Positions 18,127-27,678 of a stretch of 64,000 nucleotides of DNA are shown piece after piece. Each line of letters opens with the position of its first letter. Position 1 is the stretch's first letter. Both the position numbers and the translations under genes were made by a program. The stretch lies in NCBI RefSeq assembly GCF_024749045.1, contig NZ_CP087184.1, positions 248,001-312,000 on the forward strand. The letters are read 5' to 3'. The notes beneath the pieces were generated by a model. It saw only the letters and a list, made by a program, of their open reading frames with translations, was not told the origin of the DNA and did not search any database. Source of the stretch: Pseudomonas sp. B21-028. Lineage in GTDB: Bacteria > Pseudomonadota > Gammaproteobacteria > Pseudomonadales > Pseudomonadaceae.

Positions 18127-18783
18127 ATGCGGCTGGCCTTATTCGACCTGGACAACACCCTGTTGGGCGGCGACAGCGATCACGCCTGGGGCGATTACCT
18201 GTGTGAGCGCGGCTTCCTGGACGCCGTCGCGTACAAGGCGCGCAACGATGAGTTCTACCAGGATTACCTGGCCGGCAAGCTCGACAATGCCGCCTACCTG
18301 AACTTTTGCCTGGAAATCCTTGGCCGCACCGAAATGGAAGTGCTGGCCCAATGGCATCTGGACTACATGCGCGATTGCATCGAGCCCATCGTGTTGCCCC
18401 AGGCCATCGAGTTGTTGAAGAAACACCGTGACGCTGGCGACAAGCTGGTGATCATTACCGCCACCAACCGTTTCGTCACCGCCCCGATTGCCGAACGTCT
18501 GGGGGTCGAAACCCTGATCGCCACCGAGTGCGAGATGGTCGATGGGCGCTACAGTGGGCGCAGCACCGACATTCCCTGCTTCCGCGAAGGCAAGGTGACC
18601 CGCCTGAATCGCTGGCTGGAAGAAACCGGATATTCCCTCGAAGACAGCTATTTCTACAGCGATTCGATGAACGACTTACCGTTGCTGGAGGCGGTTACGC
18701 ATCCGGTGGCCGTGGATCCGGACCCGAACCTGCGGGCTGAAGCCGAGAAGCGTGGTTGGCCGGTGATCAGTCTGCGCGACTGA
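18127..18783 (+). CDS. HAD-IB family phosphatase, probable histidinol-phosphatase
   Basis: 218-residue haloacid-dehalogenase-superfamily phosphatase. Motif I is FDLDNTL near the N-terminus, motif II is IITATN (about residue 120), and motif IV is [17 protein letters not shown] small helical cap (about 17-85) places it in subfamily IB, like SerB. The gene order with rppH and ptsP matches P. aeruginosa PA0335, which I recall being reported as the histidinol-phosphate phosphatase of histidine synthesis; that function is carried over by synteny. A phosphoserine phosphatase-like role is the alternative. It is divergent from rppH. Confidence 0.82.
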   Translation: MRLALFDLDNTLLGGDSDHAWGDYLCERGFLDAVAYKARNDEFYQDYLAGKLDNAAYLNFCLEILGRTEMEVLAQWHLDYMRDCIEPIVLPQAIELLKKHRDAGDKLVIITATNRFVTAPIAERLGVETLIATECEMVDGRYSGRSTDIPCFREGKVTRLNRWLEETGYSLEDSYFYSDSMNDLPLLEAVTHPVAVDPDPNLRAEAEKRGWPVISLRD

Positions 18784-18789
18784 GATCGT

Positions 18790-18856
18790 CATCGCGAGCA
18801 GGCTCGCTCCCACATTGGAATGCGTTTCCCCTGTGGGAGCGAGCCTGCTCGCGATG
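18790..18856. repeat. REP inverted repeat (GGGAGCGAGCCTGCTCGCGA type)
   Basis: CATCGCGAGCAGGCTCGCTC and GAGCGAGCCTGCTCGCGATG face each other across a 27-bp spacer in the convergent gap after the HAD gene. Confidence 0.88.
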
Positions 18857-18876
18857 AAGTCGGCTCGGTTCCAGGC

Positions 18877-19305
18877 CTAAACCGGCTTGGCACCCATCAA
18901 CCCGGCAATGGCGATCAGGCAGACAAAACTGAACAGCGCCAAGGCCAAGGTAAAGGTACCGTTGCCCGCCGTCGGCAGCTTGCGCCGCTTGTTCAGTCGC
19001 ACCAACAGCCAGAACCCCGTCAACGCCGCCAGGGTGTAGAGGATGCTGGACGCCAGCAGCCAGGTCTGTCCCAGCGGCCAGCCGACCTGATGAACCATCC
19101 ACCAGCCCGTAAAGGGCAGGCTCGCCAGGGCAAGCACCATCACCAGCCAGACAAACACCCGTGGTCGCTGCAGTACGCGGGCAGGGGCCGTGGCGTCGCC
19201 GTTACGGCGTGCCCGCCAGACCCAGATAGCGAGCCCCACGGCGCCCACCAGCAGCAGAGCTGTGGCCAGGATGTGAGCGATCTTCAGCGCAGTCAGCGTT
19301 TCCAT
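18877..19305 (-). CDS. DUF2269-type integral membrane protein
   Basis: 142 residues and four predicted transmembrane helices (about 5-28, 50-70, 80-100 and 117-138), with a basic loop (RLNKRRKLP) between the third and fourth. METLTALKIAHILATALLLV is a recognisable start for the DUF2269 family; AAGGAAAT precedes this ATG, which is why an upstream start was rejected. The family has no known reaction. It lies 45 bp downstream of ilvA on the same strand and may be on its transcript, but no functional link is evident. Confidence 0.75.
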   Translation of the reverse strand: METLTALKIAHILATALLLVGAVGLAIWVWRARRNGDATAPARVLQRPRVFVWLVMVLALASLPFTGWWMVHQVGWPLGQTWLLASSILYTLAALTGFWLLVRLNKRRKLPTAGNGTFTLALALFSFVCLIAIAGLMGAKPV

Positions 19306-19350
19306 TGTTCGATTTCCTTGAGCCGTGCCCAACAGCCTAGCTTGGCTTTG

Positions 19351-20865
19351 TTAACCCAGGAACAACTGGTATGCCGGGTTATCGCTTTCATCCCAGTACG
19401 GATAGCCGATCTCCTCGAGGGCGGCCGGCACCAGGTGGCGCTCATCGTGGGGCACTTGCAAACCGGCGACTACACGGCCATCCGCCGCGCCATGGTTGCG
19501 ATAGTGGAACATCGAAATGTTCCAGCGTCCGCCCAGCTTGTTGAGAAAGTTGAACAGCGCGCCCGGACGCTCCGGAAATTCGAAGCGCAGCACCACCTCG
19601 TCGATGACATGGGCCGCGTGCCCGCCGACCATGTGGCGGATATGCAGCTTGGCCAGTTCGTTGTCGGTCAGGTCCAGTACCGGGAAACCTTGCTCGGTCA
19701 GGCTGGCGATCAGGGCGCTGCGTGGATCGTTCTCCGGGTGCGTCTGCACACCCACGAAGATGTGCGCCTCGCTGCCGGTGTTGTAGCGGTAGTTGAATTC
19801 GGTGATCTGACGCTTGCCGACGGCTTCGCAGAACGCCTTGAAGCTGCCGGGTTGCTCGGGAATGGTGACCGCGATGATTGCTTCGCGACCCTCGCCCAGT
19901 TCGGCGCGCTCAGCCACATGGCGCAGGCGGTCGAAGTTGACGTTGGCACCCGAATCGATGGCCACCAGGGTCTGGCCGCTGATGCTGCGTGACTCGACGT
20001 ATTTCTTGATCCCGGCCACACCCAGGGCGCCGGCAGGTTCGGTGATCGAGCGGGTATCGTCGTAGATATCCTTGATTGCGGCGCAGATCTCGTCGGTGCT
20101 GACGGTGATGACTTCATCGACGTGATGCTTGCAGATATCAAAGGTGTGCTGGCCGATCTGCGCCACGGCGACGCCGTCGGCAAACAGGCCGACGCTCGGC
20201 AACACCACACGCTCGCCAGCGGCCATGGCGGCCTGCAGGCAGTTGGAGTCATCGGGTTCGACACCGATGATCTTGATTTCAGGGCGCAGGTATTTCACGT
20301 AGGCCGCGATCCCGGCAATCAGCCCGCCGCCGCCCACCGGAACGAAAATCGCGTCCAGGTGCCCCGGATGCTGACGCAGGATTTCCATCGCCACCGTGCC
20401 CTGCCCGGCAATGGTGTGGGGGTCGTCGTAGGGATGGATATAGACGTAACCCTTTTCGTCGACCAGTTTCAGCGAATAGGCCAGGGCCTCGGGGAACGAG
20501 TCGCCGTGCAACACCACTTTGCCGCCACGGGAGCGCACGCCTTCGACCTTGATTTCCGGGGTGGTCTTGGGCATCACGATGGTGGCTTTCACACCCAGGA
20601 CCTTGGCGGCCAGGGCCAGGCCCTGGGCATGGTTGCCCGCCGACGCCGTGACCACGCCCCGTGAACGTTCTTCATCGCTGAGCTGGGTCAGCTTGTTGTA
20701 CGCCCCGCGGATCTTGAACGAGAACACCGGCTGCAAGTCTTCGCGCTTGAGCCAGATGCTGTTGCCCAGCCGCTCGGAAAGCTGTCGAGCGGTCTGCAAC
20801 GGGGTTTCTACGGCGACGTCGTAGACGCGCGAGGTGAGGATCTTTTTGACGTACTGTTCGAGCAT
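19351..20865 (-). CDS. ilvA: Threonine ammonia-lyase, biosynthetic
   Basis: PLP enzyme that deaminates threonine to 2-oxobutanoate, the first step of isoleucine synthesis. 504 residues, the length of the allosteric biosynthetic form. The PLP lysine is Lys51 in FSFKIRGAYN; SAGNHAQGLA and the glycine loop VPVGGGGLIAG bind the cofactor phosphate. Two ACT-like regulatory domains follow from about residue 325 (AIIAVTIPEQPGSFKAF and VVLRFEFPERPGALFNFLN), the site of isoleucine/valine control. It is divergent from rpiA, 137 bp apart. Confidence 0.96.
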   Translation of the reverse strand: MLEQYVKKILTSRVYDVAVETPLQTARQLSERLGNSIWLKREDLQPVFSFKIRGAYNKLTQLSDEERSRGVVTASAGNHAQGLALAAKVLGVKATIVMPKTTPEIKVEGVRSRGGKVVLHGDSFPEALAYSLKLVDEKGYVYIHPYDDPHTIAGQGTVAMEILRQHPGHLDAIFVPVGGGGLIAGIAAYVKYLRPEIKIIGVEPDDSNCLQAAMAAGERVVLPSVGLFADGVAVAQIGQHTFDICKHHVDEVITVSTDEICAAIKDIYDDTRSITEPAGALGVAGIKKYVESRSISGQTLVAIDSGANVNFDRLRHVAERAELGEGREAIIAVTIPEQPGSFKAFCEAVGKRQITEFNYRYNTGSEAHIFVGVQTHPENDPRSALIASLTEQGFPVLDLTDNELAKLHIRHMVGGHAAHVIDEVVLRFEFPERPGALFNFLNKLGGRWNISMFHYRNHGAADGRVVAGLQVPHDERHLVPAALEEIGYPYWDESDNPAYQLFLG

Positions 20866-21002
20866 CGGAAAGCATCACTGGGCGGGTTGGGCAGGGCCAA
20901 GGAGTCTAACCCGGCTTTTGACCGGGCGACCACACGAATCCCGAGGTTTTGTTGGGTTATACTCGCGCCCCTCTTTACCCCCTGCCCGTTTTCGGAGCCC
21001 GC

Positions 21003-21677
21003 ATGACCCAGGATCAACTCAAACAGGCCGTGGCCCAGGCCGCCGTCGACCTCATCCTCCCGAAACTGGATGACAAGAGCATCGTTGGGGTCGGCACCGG
21101 CTCCACGGCCAATTGCTTCATCGATGCGCTGGCCCGGCACAAGGGCGCGTTCGACGGGGCGGTTGCCAGCTCCGAAGCCACCGCCGCACGCCTGAAGGGC
21201 CACGGGATCCCGGTGTATGAACTCAATACCGTGAGCGACCTGGAGTTCTACATCGACGGCGCCGACGAAAGCGACGCGCACCTGAACCTGATCAAGGGCG
21301 GTGGCGCGGCCCTGACCCGCGAGAAGATCGTCGCGGCGGTGGCCAAGACCTTCATCTGCATCGCCGACGCCAGCAAACTGGTGCCGGTGCTTGGCGCGTT
21401 CCCGCTGCCGGTCGAAGTGATTCCGATGGCTCGCAGCCACGTGGCCCGCCAACTGGTGAAGCTGGGCGGCGACCCGGTGTATCGCGAGGGTGTGCTGACC
21501 GATAACGGCAATATCATCCTGGACGTGCATAACCTGCGGATCACCAACCCGACGGAGCTGGAAAGCCAGATCAACGCCATCGTCGGCGTGGTCACCAATG
21601 GTTTGTTCGCTGCCCGTCCTGCGGATGTGCTGTTGCTGGGCACGGCGGAAGGGGTGAAGACCCTGCGGGCCGAGTAA
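21003..21677 (+). CDS. rpiA: Ribose-5-phosphate isomerase A
   Basis: Interconverts ribose-5-phosphate and ribulose-5-phosphate in the pentose phosphate pathway. 224 residues. Motifs: [36 protein letters not shown] and [20 protein letters not shown], with the catalytic aspartates and lysine in place. The ATG at 21003 matches the family start ([14 protein letters not shown]). TATACT at 20958-20963 is a probable -10 element about 40 bp upstream. Divergent from ilvA. Confidence 0.96.
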   Translation: MTQDQLKQAVAQAAVDLILPKLDDKSIVGVGTGSTANCFIDALARHKGAFDGAVASSEATAARLKGHGIPVYELNTVSDLEFYIDGADESDAHLNLIKGGGAALTREKIVAAVAKTFICIADASKLVPVLGAFPLPVEVIPMARSHVARQLVKLGGDPVYREGVLTDNGNIILDVHNLRITNPTELESQINAIVGVVTNGLFAARPADVLLLGTAEGVKTLRAE

Positions 21678-21718
21678 ATCGGGAAAACGCCCGGTCTTCT
21701 GGTCGAAATCGGGCCACT

Positions 21719-21805
21719 GTGGGAGCGAGCCTGCTCGCGATAGCGATTCACCCATCACATCATCGTTGAATGTGAAACCGCTATCGCGAGCAGGCTCGCT
21801 CCCAC
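21719..21805. repeat. REP inverted repeat (GGGAGCGAGCCTGCTCGCGA type)
   Basis: GTGGGAGCGAGCCTGCTCGC and its complement enclose a second pair TAGCGATTCA/TGAAACCGCTA. It lies in the convergent gap between rpiA and the SdiA-regulated genes. Confidence 0.88.
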
Positions 21806-21827
21806 ATGGATTCATGGCAGGCCAGGT

Positions 21828-22739
21828 TCAGGGCTGTGGTTTCTTGAACACGTAGAACAGATTCGGCTCGCTCACCAGATACAGGATGCCGTCATCGTCC
21901 ATGGCGATACCTTCCGCCTGGGGGACATCTTTTTGCAATCCCTGGCGACCTTTGCTCAGCGACAGGGTGCTCAGGGGCTTCCCGTCGATATCCAGCTCGA
22001 TGATCAACCGTGACTCATCGGACAATGCCAGTAGATGGCCGCTGCGCTCATCGTATTGCAGGCTCGACAGGTCCCGCACGAACAGTCCGGCATCGCGCTT
22101 GGGGTTGTTGATGACGTGGACTGCGTAAGACTTTTCCGAATTGTGATGGGGAAAGCCCAGCACTTCATAAATCAGCATCGGGTCGCGTTCCTTCGCTACG
22201 AACAGCCGCTTGCCCACTGAGTCGTAGGCCAGTCCTTCGAATCCCTTGTTCTTGCTCATGTGCATGCCGAGGATCATTTGTTCGGCGTCGGCCGCGTCGA
22301 GAAAACGGGTGTCTTCTTCCAGGTGAATCTTGATCAGCCGCTGCTGGCGCTCGTCACTGATGACGTAGATGTCTTCGCTGATGAACTCCACCGCTTCCGG
22401 ATCACCGAAGCCGACCAGTGCCACGCGGCGCAGGATTTTACCGTCCAGTGACAGTTCGATCAGTTCGGCATTCTTGTTGGTGACAGTGAACAGGCTCTTG
22501 CGTACTGGATCGAACGTCAGTGCCGACACGTCGTCGAGACCTTCGATCACCAGGGCCTCCGTCGTGACCCGGTACTGGTCCAGGGCGATGGCCTGCTCGT
22601 TGACAGGTTGCCAGAGAGTACCGAGGTTGAACCAGGCCCGTTCGAACAGGCGCAGGTACTGACCCGCCGCGATCAGGACGATCAAGGCGATGGCCAGCAA
22701 CATCAGGATCAAGGGTTTGGGGCGGGCAAGTCGACGCAT
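21828..22739 (-). CDS. SdiA-regulated domain protein (YjiK-like), copy B
   Basis: 303 residues. One N-terminal transmembrane anchor (PLILMLLAIALIVLIAAGQY) places the rest in the periplasm. The remainder is a beta-propeller-like repeat domain of the SdiA-regulated (YjiK) family: GLDDVSALTFDPVRKSLFTV, DPEAVEFISEDIYVISDE, NKGFEGLAYDSVGKRLFVAK, PQAEGIAMDDDGILYLVSEP. The name comes from E. coli yjiK; the biochemical role is unknown. The gene lies 117 bp downstream of a second copy in the same direction and the pair likely arose by tandem duplication. Confidence 0.83.
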   Translation of the reverse strand: MRRLARPKPLILMLLAIALIVLIAAGQYLRLFERAWFNLGTLWQPVNEQAIALDQYRVTTEALVIEGLDDVSALTFDPVRKSLFTVTNKNAELIELSLDGKILRRVALVGFGDPEAVEFISEDIYVISDERQQRLIKIHLEEDTRFLDAADAEQMILGMHMSKNKGFEGLAYDSVGKRLFVAKERDPMLIYEVLGFPHHNSEKSYAVHVINNPKRDAGLFVRDLSSLQYDERSGHLLALSDESRLIIELDIDGKPLSTLSLSKGRQGLQKDVPQAEGIAMDDDGILYLVSEPNLFYVFKKPQP

Positions 22740-22856
22740 GGGGTGGGCTCGGGTAAGAACAGGTGGTTAGAAATACCACGACTGCCTGAACTGAAGCTTA
22801 ATGGCTGTGTGCCACACCCTACAGCGAAGGAGGAATTGCCTTACAGAGTTGCGCTA

Positions 22857-23789
22857 TCAGCGTTGTTTCTCGAAACGATAGAACAGGTTCGGCTCGCTGA
22901 CCATGTACACATTGCCGGCTTCATCCATGGTGACACCTTCGGCGCGAGGGATGGTGTCCTGCAACCCGTTGAAGCCGCCCAGCAAGGTCATGAAACTGAC
23001 CTGCTGGCCTTTTTCATCAAGTTCCAGCAAAAGATGTGAATCGGCCGAAAGCACCAGCATGTGACCGGTTCGAGGATCTATCGCCAGGGCCGAGAGGTTG
23101 CGCAGGTCCAGTTCATTGCTGACATGGATCTGTTTGTCACCCTTGAGCAACAGGCTGCCATCGCTTTTCCAGGTGAACAGCGCTGGCGGACGTTCCTCGC
23201 CCAGCACCAGTTGCTGGTTGCGCGGGTCCCAGGCAACCGCTTCGAACCCCTTGTTCTGGTTCTTTGAAGGGCCAAGATCGTAGAGAGGGAAATCGTTCTT
23301 TTTCAGTTCGTGCGTATCGGCATCGACGTGGACGATCGACAGTGTGTGGCTTCGCTCATCGGTAATGGCCAGCAGTCCGTTCTCCATGAAAGACACCCCT
23401 TCAGGATTGCTCCAGCCCACTAAAGGCATCTTGCGCAACACGTCCCCCTGCAAACTCAACTCCGCCAGGAACGGATGCTTGCCCATGACGGCAAACAGGG
23501 TCTTGGTCTGTGGGTTGTAGGTCACATCGGACGCTTCATCCTTCTCCATGCCCGGGAGCGGCTTGGCATCGATCACGGCTGTGTAGTCCGGCAGCCAGAC
23601 GCTTTCCTGGCGCTGAGCGGGGCTTTGAAAGTGCTCCGCAACCCAGAGCCGGCCGCGGTCATCCCAGTGCATCGCAAACGCCAACCCATAGGCGGTGGCC
23701 ACTGCCAGCAGCGACCAGACATACCAGGGCAGGGCAAAGCGGGAGCGGTGGGCGGGTTTGGCGTGGGGCAGTACTTGGGTCTTGGCCAT
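22857..23789 (-). CDS. SdiA-regulated domain protein (YjiK-like), copy A
   Basis: 310 residues with a transmembrane anchor at about 22-40 (WYVWSLLAVATAYGLAFAM) after a basic cytoplasmic tail, then the same propeller-like domain as the next gene. Shared landmarks are DEASDVTYNPQTKTLFAV, NPEGVSFMENGLLAITDE, NKGFEAVAWDPRNQQLVLGE and PRAEGVTMDEAGNVYMVSEP. Identity to its neighbour is clear but well below full, so the duplication is old. No function can be assigned beyond a membrane-anchored periplasmic propeller. It is first of the pair. Confidence 0.83.
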   Translation of the reverse strand: MAKTQVLPHAKPAHRSRFALPWYVWSLLAVATAYGLAFAMHWDDRGRLWVAEHFQSPAQRQESVWLPDYTAVIDAKPLPGMEKDEASDVTYNPQTKTLFAVMGKHPFLAELSLQGDVLRKMPLVGWSNPEGVSFMENGLLAITDERSHTLSIVHVDADTHELKKNDFPLYDLGPSKNQNKGFEAVAWDPRNQQLVLGEERPPALFTWKSDGSLLLKGDKQIHVSNELDLRNLSALAIDPRTGHMLVLSADSHLLLELDEKGQQVSFMTLLGGFNGLQDTIPRAEGVTMDEAGNVYMVSEPNLFYRFEKQR

Positions 23790-23911
23790 CGGTGATTGCG
23801 TTCCAGGAATTCGGGCTGGGGAATGGCTGGCTCAGATGCCGCATTCTTCGGAATTATCCGGATGGCATGTGAAAAAAACGGTAAATCGTCGGACGGATAC
23901 CTTCAAAACCT

Positions 23912-24000
23912 TGTGGGAGCGAGCCTGCTCGCGATAGCGGTGTGTCAGGCAGCATCAATATTGCAGGCAGACCGCAATCGCGAGCAGGCTCGCTCCCACA
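23912..24000. repeat. REP inverted repeat (GGGAGCGAGCCTGCTCGCGA type)
   Basis: TGTGGGAGCGAGCCTGCTCG and its complement CGAGCAGGCTCGCTCCCACA enclose a 45-bp middle. It lies between two genes on the same strand, downstream of the fumarylacetoacetase-family gene. Confidence 0.88.
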
Positions 24001-24020
24001 GGAAGGATATGGCGCTGTTG

Positions 24021-24686
24021 TCAGCAAACGCTGCTTTCGAAACGGCTTGCCCCCGGCAGTTCCAGCACCAGCTCATCCCCCACATTCAGCGGCCCGACGC
24101 CCGCCGGGGTGCCAGTGAGGATCACGTCGCCGGCCTGCAGCGAGAAGCAGCCGGCCATGTACTGGATCATCGGCACGATGGGATTGAGCATCAGGCTGCT
24201 GTTGCCGTCCTGGCGCACTTCACCGTTGATGGTCAGGCGAACGGGAATGTCAGCCAGATCGGCAAAGGTGGCGTTCGATACGAAGGGTGCGATCACCGCC
24301 GCGCCGTCGAATGACTTGGCAACTTCCCACGGCAGGCCCTTGGCCTTGAGTTCGGCCTGCTTGTCCCGAAGGGTCAGGTCCAGGGCCGGGGCAAATCCGG
24401 AGATGGCATCGAGGACTTCTTCGACGCTTGGCCGGGTCGACAGCGGCTTGCCGATCAGCACGGCAATTTCCGCTTCGTAATGCACCGCGCCCCGCTCGAC
24501 GGGAATGCTGAAGCTGTCTTCCAGCGGTACCACGCAACTGCCGGGCTTGATGAACAGCAAGGGTTCGGTGGGCACCGGGTTATCCAGTTCCTTTGCATGC
24601 TCGGCGTAATTACGGCCAATGCACACCACTTTTCCAACCGGAAAGTGGATGCGGGTACCGTCGACATACTGGTGCTGATAGCTCAT
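24021..24686 (-). CDS. Fumarylacetoacetate hydrolase family protein
   Basis: 221 residues, about the size of YcgM-type single-domain members. GKVVCIGRNYAEHAKELDNP, the metal-binding acidic residues in YEAEIAVLIGKPL, and LTGTPAGVGPLNVGDELVLE are family hallmarks. Members hydrolyse or decarboxylate acylpyruvates and related 2-oxo acids (acylpyruvase, oxaloacetate decarboxylase, hydratases); which one applies is not decidable. It lies 40 bp downstream of the D-2-hydroxyglutarate dehydrogenase gene on the same strand, probably in one operon, which hints at a 2-oxo-acid substrate. Confidence 0.87.
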   Translation of the reverse strand: MSYQHQYVDGTRIHFPVGKVVCIGRNYAEHAKELDNPVPTEPLLFIKPGSCVVPLEDSFSIPVERGAVHYEAEIAVLIGKPLSTRPSVEEVLDAISGFAPALDLTLRDKQAELKAKGLPWEVAKSFDGAAVIAPFVSNATFADLADIPVRLTINGEVRQDGNSSLMLNPIVPMIQYMAGCFSLQAGDVILTGTPAGVGPLNVGDELVLELPGASRFESSVC

Positions 24687-24726
24687 TACCGACTCCTGTT
24701 ATCTGAAACTCATCAGGTGCTTTGCA

Positions 24727-26121
24727 TCACACCGCGAAAATCTTGCCCGGGTTCATGATGCCGTTCGGGTCGAATGCAGCCTTGATGGCTTTCATGTATT
24801 CGATTTCCACCGGCGAGCGACTATAAGTCAGGTAGTCGCGCTTGGTCATGCCCACGCCGTGTTCCGCCGAAATCGAGCCGTTGTACTTCTCGACGATTTC
24901 GAAAACCCATTTGTTCACTGTCGCACATTTGGCGAAGAATTCGTCCTTGCCCAGGTTGTCCGGCTTGAGGATATTCAGGTGCAGGTTGCCATCGCCGATG
25001 TGGCCGTACCAGACGACTTCGAAATCCGGGTAATGTTTGCCGACGATCGCGTCTATTTCCTTGAGAAAATCCGGGACTTTCGAGACGGTTACCGAGATGT
25101 CGTTCTTGTACGGCGTCCAGTGGGAGATCGTTTCCGAGATGTACTCACGCAGTTTCCACAGATTCCGCAGTTGGGTTTCGCTCTGGCTCATCACGCCATC
25201 CAGCACCCAGCCTTGCTCCATGCAGTGTTCGAAAGTTTCCAGGGCGTGATTGGCAACGTCTTCGGTAGTGGCTTCGAACTCCAGCAGGGCGTAGAACGGG
25301 CAGTCGGTTTCGAACGGTGCCGGTACGTCGCCACGGCCCATGATCCTGGCCAGGGCCTTGTCGGAGAAAAACTCGAAGGCCGTCAGGTCGAGCTTGCCCT
25401 GGAAGGCGTGGAGCACCGGCATGATCGAGTCGAAGTCCGGCGTGCCGAGCACCATCGCGGTGAGGTTCTTCGGCGCCCGATCCAGGCGCATGGTGGCCTC
25501 GACCACGAAACCGAGGGTGCCTTCGGCGCCGATGAACAGCTGCCGCAGGTCATAGCCGGTGGCATTCTTGATCAGGTCCTTGTTCAGTTCCAGCAGATCG
25601 CCCTTACCGGTGACGACTTTCATCCCGGCTACCCAGTTGCGGGTCATGCCATAGCGAATCACCTTGATCCCGCCGGCGTTGGTGCCGATATTGCCGCCTA
25701 TCTGGCTGGAACCGGCCGAAGCGAAGTCCACCGGGTAATACAGCCCATGCTCTTCAGCCTTGTTCTGCAATTGCTCGGTGATCACGCCCGGCTGGCAGAC
25801 GGCGGTGCGGTCGGTGAGGTTCACCTCGAGAATCTGGTTCATGTAGTCGAATGACACGACCACTTCGCCGTTGGCCGCCACGGCTGCGGCGGAAAGCCCG
25901 GTGCGCCCGCCCGATGGCACCAGGGCAACCTTGTGTGCATTGGCCCAGCGTACGATGGCCTGGACCTGTTCGATGGTCTTGGGAAAAACGATGGCACTCG
26001 GCGCCGGGGCGAAGTGCCGGGTCCAATCCTTGCCATAGGCTTGCAGGGAGTCGGCATCGGTCAGGACCTTGCCAGACTCGACCAGGGACTTGAGTTCTTC
26101 TATCAGGGCAGGATTGGTCAT
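24727..26121 (-). CDS. FAD-binding D-2-hydroxyglutarate dehydrogenase
   Basis: 464-residue FAD-linked oxidase of the FAD_binding_4/GlcD type. GGRTGLSAAAVAANGEVVVS and the dinucleotide segment GSSQIGGNIGTNAGGIKVIR bind FAD. The C-terminal oxidase domain ends HGVGMTKRDYL and NPGKIFAV. The gene is divergent from serA, as in other Pseudomonas, where this enzyme is reported to remove the D-2-hydroxyglutarate made when SerA uses 2-oxoglutarate, so driving serine synthesis. The start at 26121 (MTNPALIEEL) matches the family; its ribosome site (GAGAG) is weak, and starts 6-10 codons upstream are possible. Confidence 0.88.
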   Translation of the reverse strand: MTNPALIEELKSLVESGKVLTDADSLQAYGKDWTRHFAPAPSAIVFPKTIEQVQAIVRWANAHKVALVPSGGRTGLSAAAVAANGEVVVSFDYMNQILEVNLTDRTAVCQPGVITEQLQNKAEEHGLYYPVDFASAGSSQIGGNIGTNAGGIKVIRYGMTRNWVAGMKVVTGKGDLLELNKDLIKNATGYDLRQLFIGAEGTLGFVVEATMRLDRAPKNLTAMVLGTPDFDSIMPVLHAFQGKLDLTAFEFFSDKALARIMGRGDVPAPFETDCPFYALLEFEATTEDVANHALETFEHCMEQGWVLDGVMSQSETQLRNLWKLREYISETISHWTPYKNDISVTVSKVPDFLKEIDAIVGKHYPDFEVVWYGHIGDGNLHLNILKPDNLGKDEFFAKCATVNKWVFEIVEKYNGSISAEHGVGMTKRDYLTYSRSPVEIEYMKAIKAAFDPNGIMNPGKIFAV

Positions 26122-26322
26122 CGGCAAAACTCTCGAACAATTCATGGTCACCCTGAGAACGCTTCATGTCGCAGAATGAGTGTTTGCAGGTCGCATATGC
26201 TAGCATACCGCCCCCGCAGGACAGTGCCGAAGGTCGTTCTGCGGCGACGGCCATCACGCCGATCGGGCCAGCGTGCGCTGTCCGATTCCCTGCCATTTTT
26301 TCCGGGACACAGGTTTACGCAG
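26122..26322. promoter_or_regulatory. Divergent serA / D-2-hydroxyglutarate dehydrogenase promoter region
   Basis: A 200-bp gap between divergent genes. It contains the perfect 10-bp palindrome ATGCTAGCAT (26197-26206) in an AT-rich patch (GCATATGCTAGCATACC), which is a reasonable place for overlapping -10 elements or an operator. No regulator can be named. Confidence 0.35.
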
Positions 26323-27552
26323 ATGAGCAAGACTTCTCTCGATAAGAGCAAGATCAGGTTCCTTCTCCTCGAAGGCGTCCACCAATCGGCTGTCGACATC
26401 CTCAAGTCGGCGGGCTATACCAGTATCGAGTACATCACCAGTTCTCTGCCGGAAGCCCAGCTCAAGGAAAAGATCGCCGATGCTCATTTCATCGGCATTC
26501 GCTCCCGCACTCAATTGACCGAAGAGATCTTTGACCACGCCAAGAAACTGGTGGCGGTCGGCTGCTTCTGCATCGGCACCAACCAGGTTAACCTCGACGC
26601 GGCTCGCGAGCGCGGCATCGCGGTGTTCAACGCGCCGTACTCCAACACCCGTTCCGTTGCCGAGCTGGTGCTGGCCGAAGCGATCCTGCTGCTGCGCGGC
26701 ATCCCCGAGAAAAACGCTTCCTGCCACCGTGGCGGCTGGATCAAGAGCGCGGCCAACTCCTTCGAAATCCGCGGCAAGAAACTGGGTATCGTCGGCTATG
26801 GCTCGATCGGCACCCAGTTGTCGGTCCTGGCCGAAGGCTTAGGGATGCAGGTGTTCTTCTACGACACCGTGACCAAACTGCCCTTGGGCAATGCTACCCA
26901 GGTCAACGATCTGCATGAGCTGCTGGGCATGTCCGATATCGTGACCCTGCACGTGCCGGAAACCGCGGCGACCCAGTGGATGATCGGCGAGAAGGAAATC
27001 CGCGCCATCAAGAAAGGCGGGATCCTGATCAACGCCGCCCGCGGTACTGTGGTCAAGCTCGACGCCCTGGCCGACGCGATCAAGGACAAACACCTGATCG
27101 GCGCTGCCATCGACGTGTTCCCGGTGGAGCCGCGCTCCAACGACGATATCTTCGAAAGCCCGCTGCGTGGCCTGGACAACGTGATCCTGACCCCGCACAT
27201 CGGCGGTTCCACCGCTGAAGCCCAGGCCAACATCGGCCTGGAAGTGGCGGAAAAGCTGGTCAAGTACAGCGACAACGGTACCTCGGTATCGTCCGTGAAC
27301 TTCCCGGAAGTGGCGCTGCCGGCGCACCCTGGCAAGCACCGCTTGCTGCACATCCACGAAAACATCCCGGGTGTGATGAGCGAGATCAACAAGGTCTTCG
27401 CGGAAAACGGCATCAACATTTCCGGTCAGTTCCTGCAGACCAACGACAAAGTCGGCTACGTCGTGATCGATGTCGACGCCGAATACTCGGACCTGGCGCA
27501 AGAGAAGCTGCAGCACATCAAGGGCACCATCCGGTCCCGCGTGTTGTTCTGA
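26323..27552 (+). CDS. serA: D-3-phosphoglycerate dehydrogenase
   Basis: First committed enzyme of serine synthesis, oxidising 3-phosphoglycerate with NAD. 409 residues, beginning MSKTSLDKSKIRFLLLEGVH as in E. coli SerA. The Rossmann motif is GKKLGIVGYGSIGTQLSVLA. The catalytic Arg/Glu/His set lies in NAARGTVV, PVEPRSNDD and LTPHIGGSTAEAQ. A C-terminal ACT domain (about 335-409, HENIPGVMSEINKVFAENGI) binds serine for feedback inhibition. It is divergent from D-2-hydroxyglutarate dehydrogenase, its metabolic partner, and ends in a strong terminator. Confidence 0.97.
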   Translation: MSKTSLDKSKIRFLLLEGVHQSAVDILKSAGYTSIEYITSSLPEAQLKEKIADAHFIGIRSRTQLTEEIFDHAKKLVAVGCFCIGTNQVNLDAARERGIAVFNAPYSNTRSVAELVLAEAILLLRGIPEKNASCHRGGWIKSAANSFEIRGKKLGIVGYGSIGTQLSVLAEGLGMQVFFYDTVTKLPLGNATQVNDLHELLGMSDIVTLHVPETAATQWMIGEKEIRAIKKGGILINAARGTVVKLDALADAIKDKHLIGAAIDVFPVEPRSNDDIFESPLRGLDNVILTPHIGGSTAEAQANIGLEVAEKLVKYSDNGTSVSSVNFPEVALPAHPGKHRLLHIHENIPGVMSEINKVFAENGINISGQFLQTNDKVGYVVIDVDAEYSDLAQEKLQHIKGTIRSRVLF

Positions 27553-27591
27553 AGAGCAGCGGCGAGCGGTTAGCTTCAAGCGGCATGCAAT

Positions 27592-27628
27592 AAAAAAAAC
27601 GGGAGTCCATATGGACTCCCGTTTTTTT
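27592..27628 (+). terminator. Bidirectional intrinsic terminator after serA
   Basis: Perfect stem CGGGAGTCCAT/ATGGACTCCCG (27600-27621) with A8 before and T7 after. It can stop serA from the left and the convergent DUF4399 gene from the right. Confidence 0.93.
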
Positions 27629-27678
27629 ATGGCCTGACATAAACCTGTGGGAGGTTATGTACTGTCAGTCGATCACGT

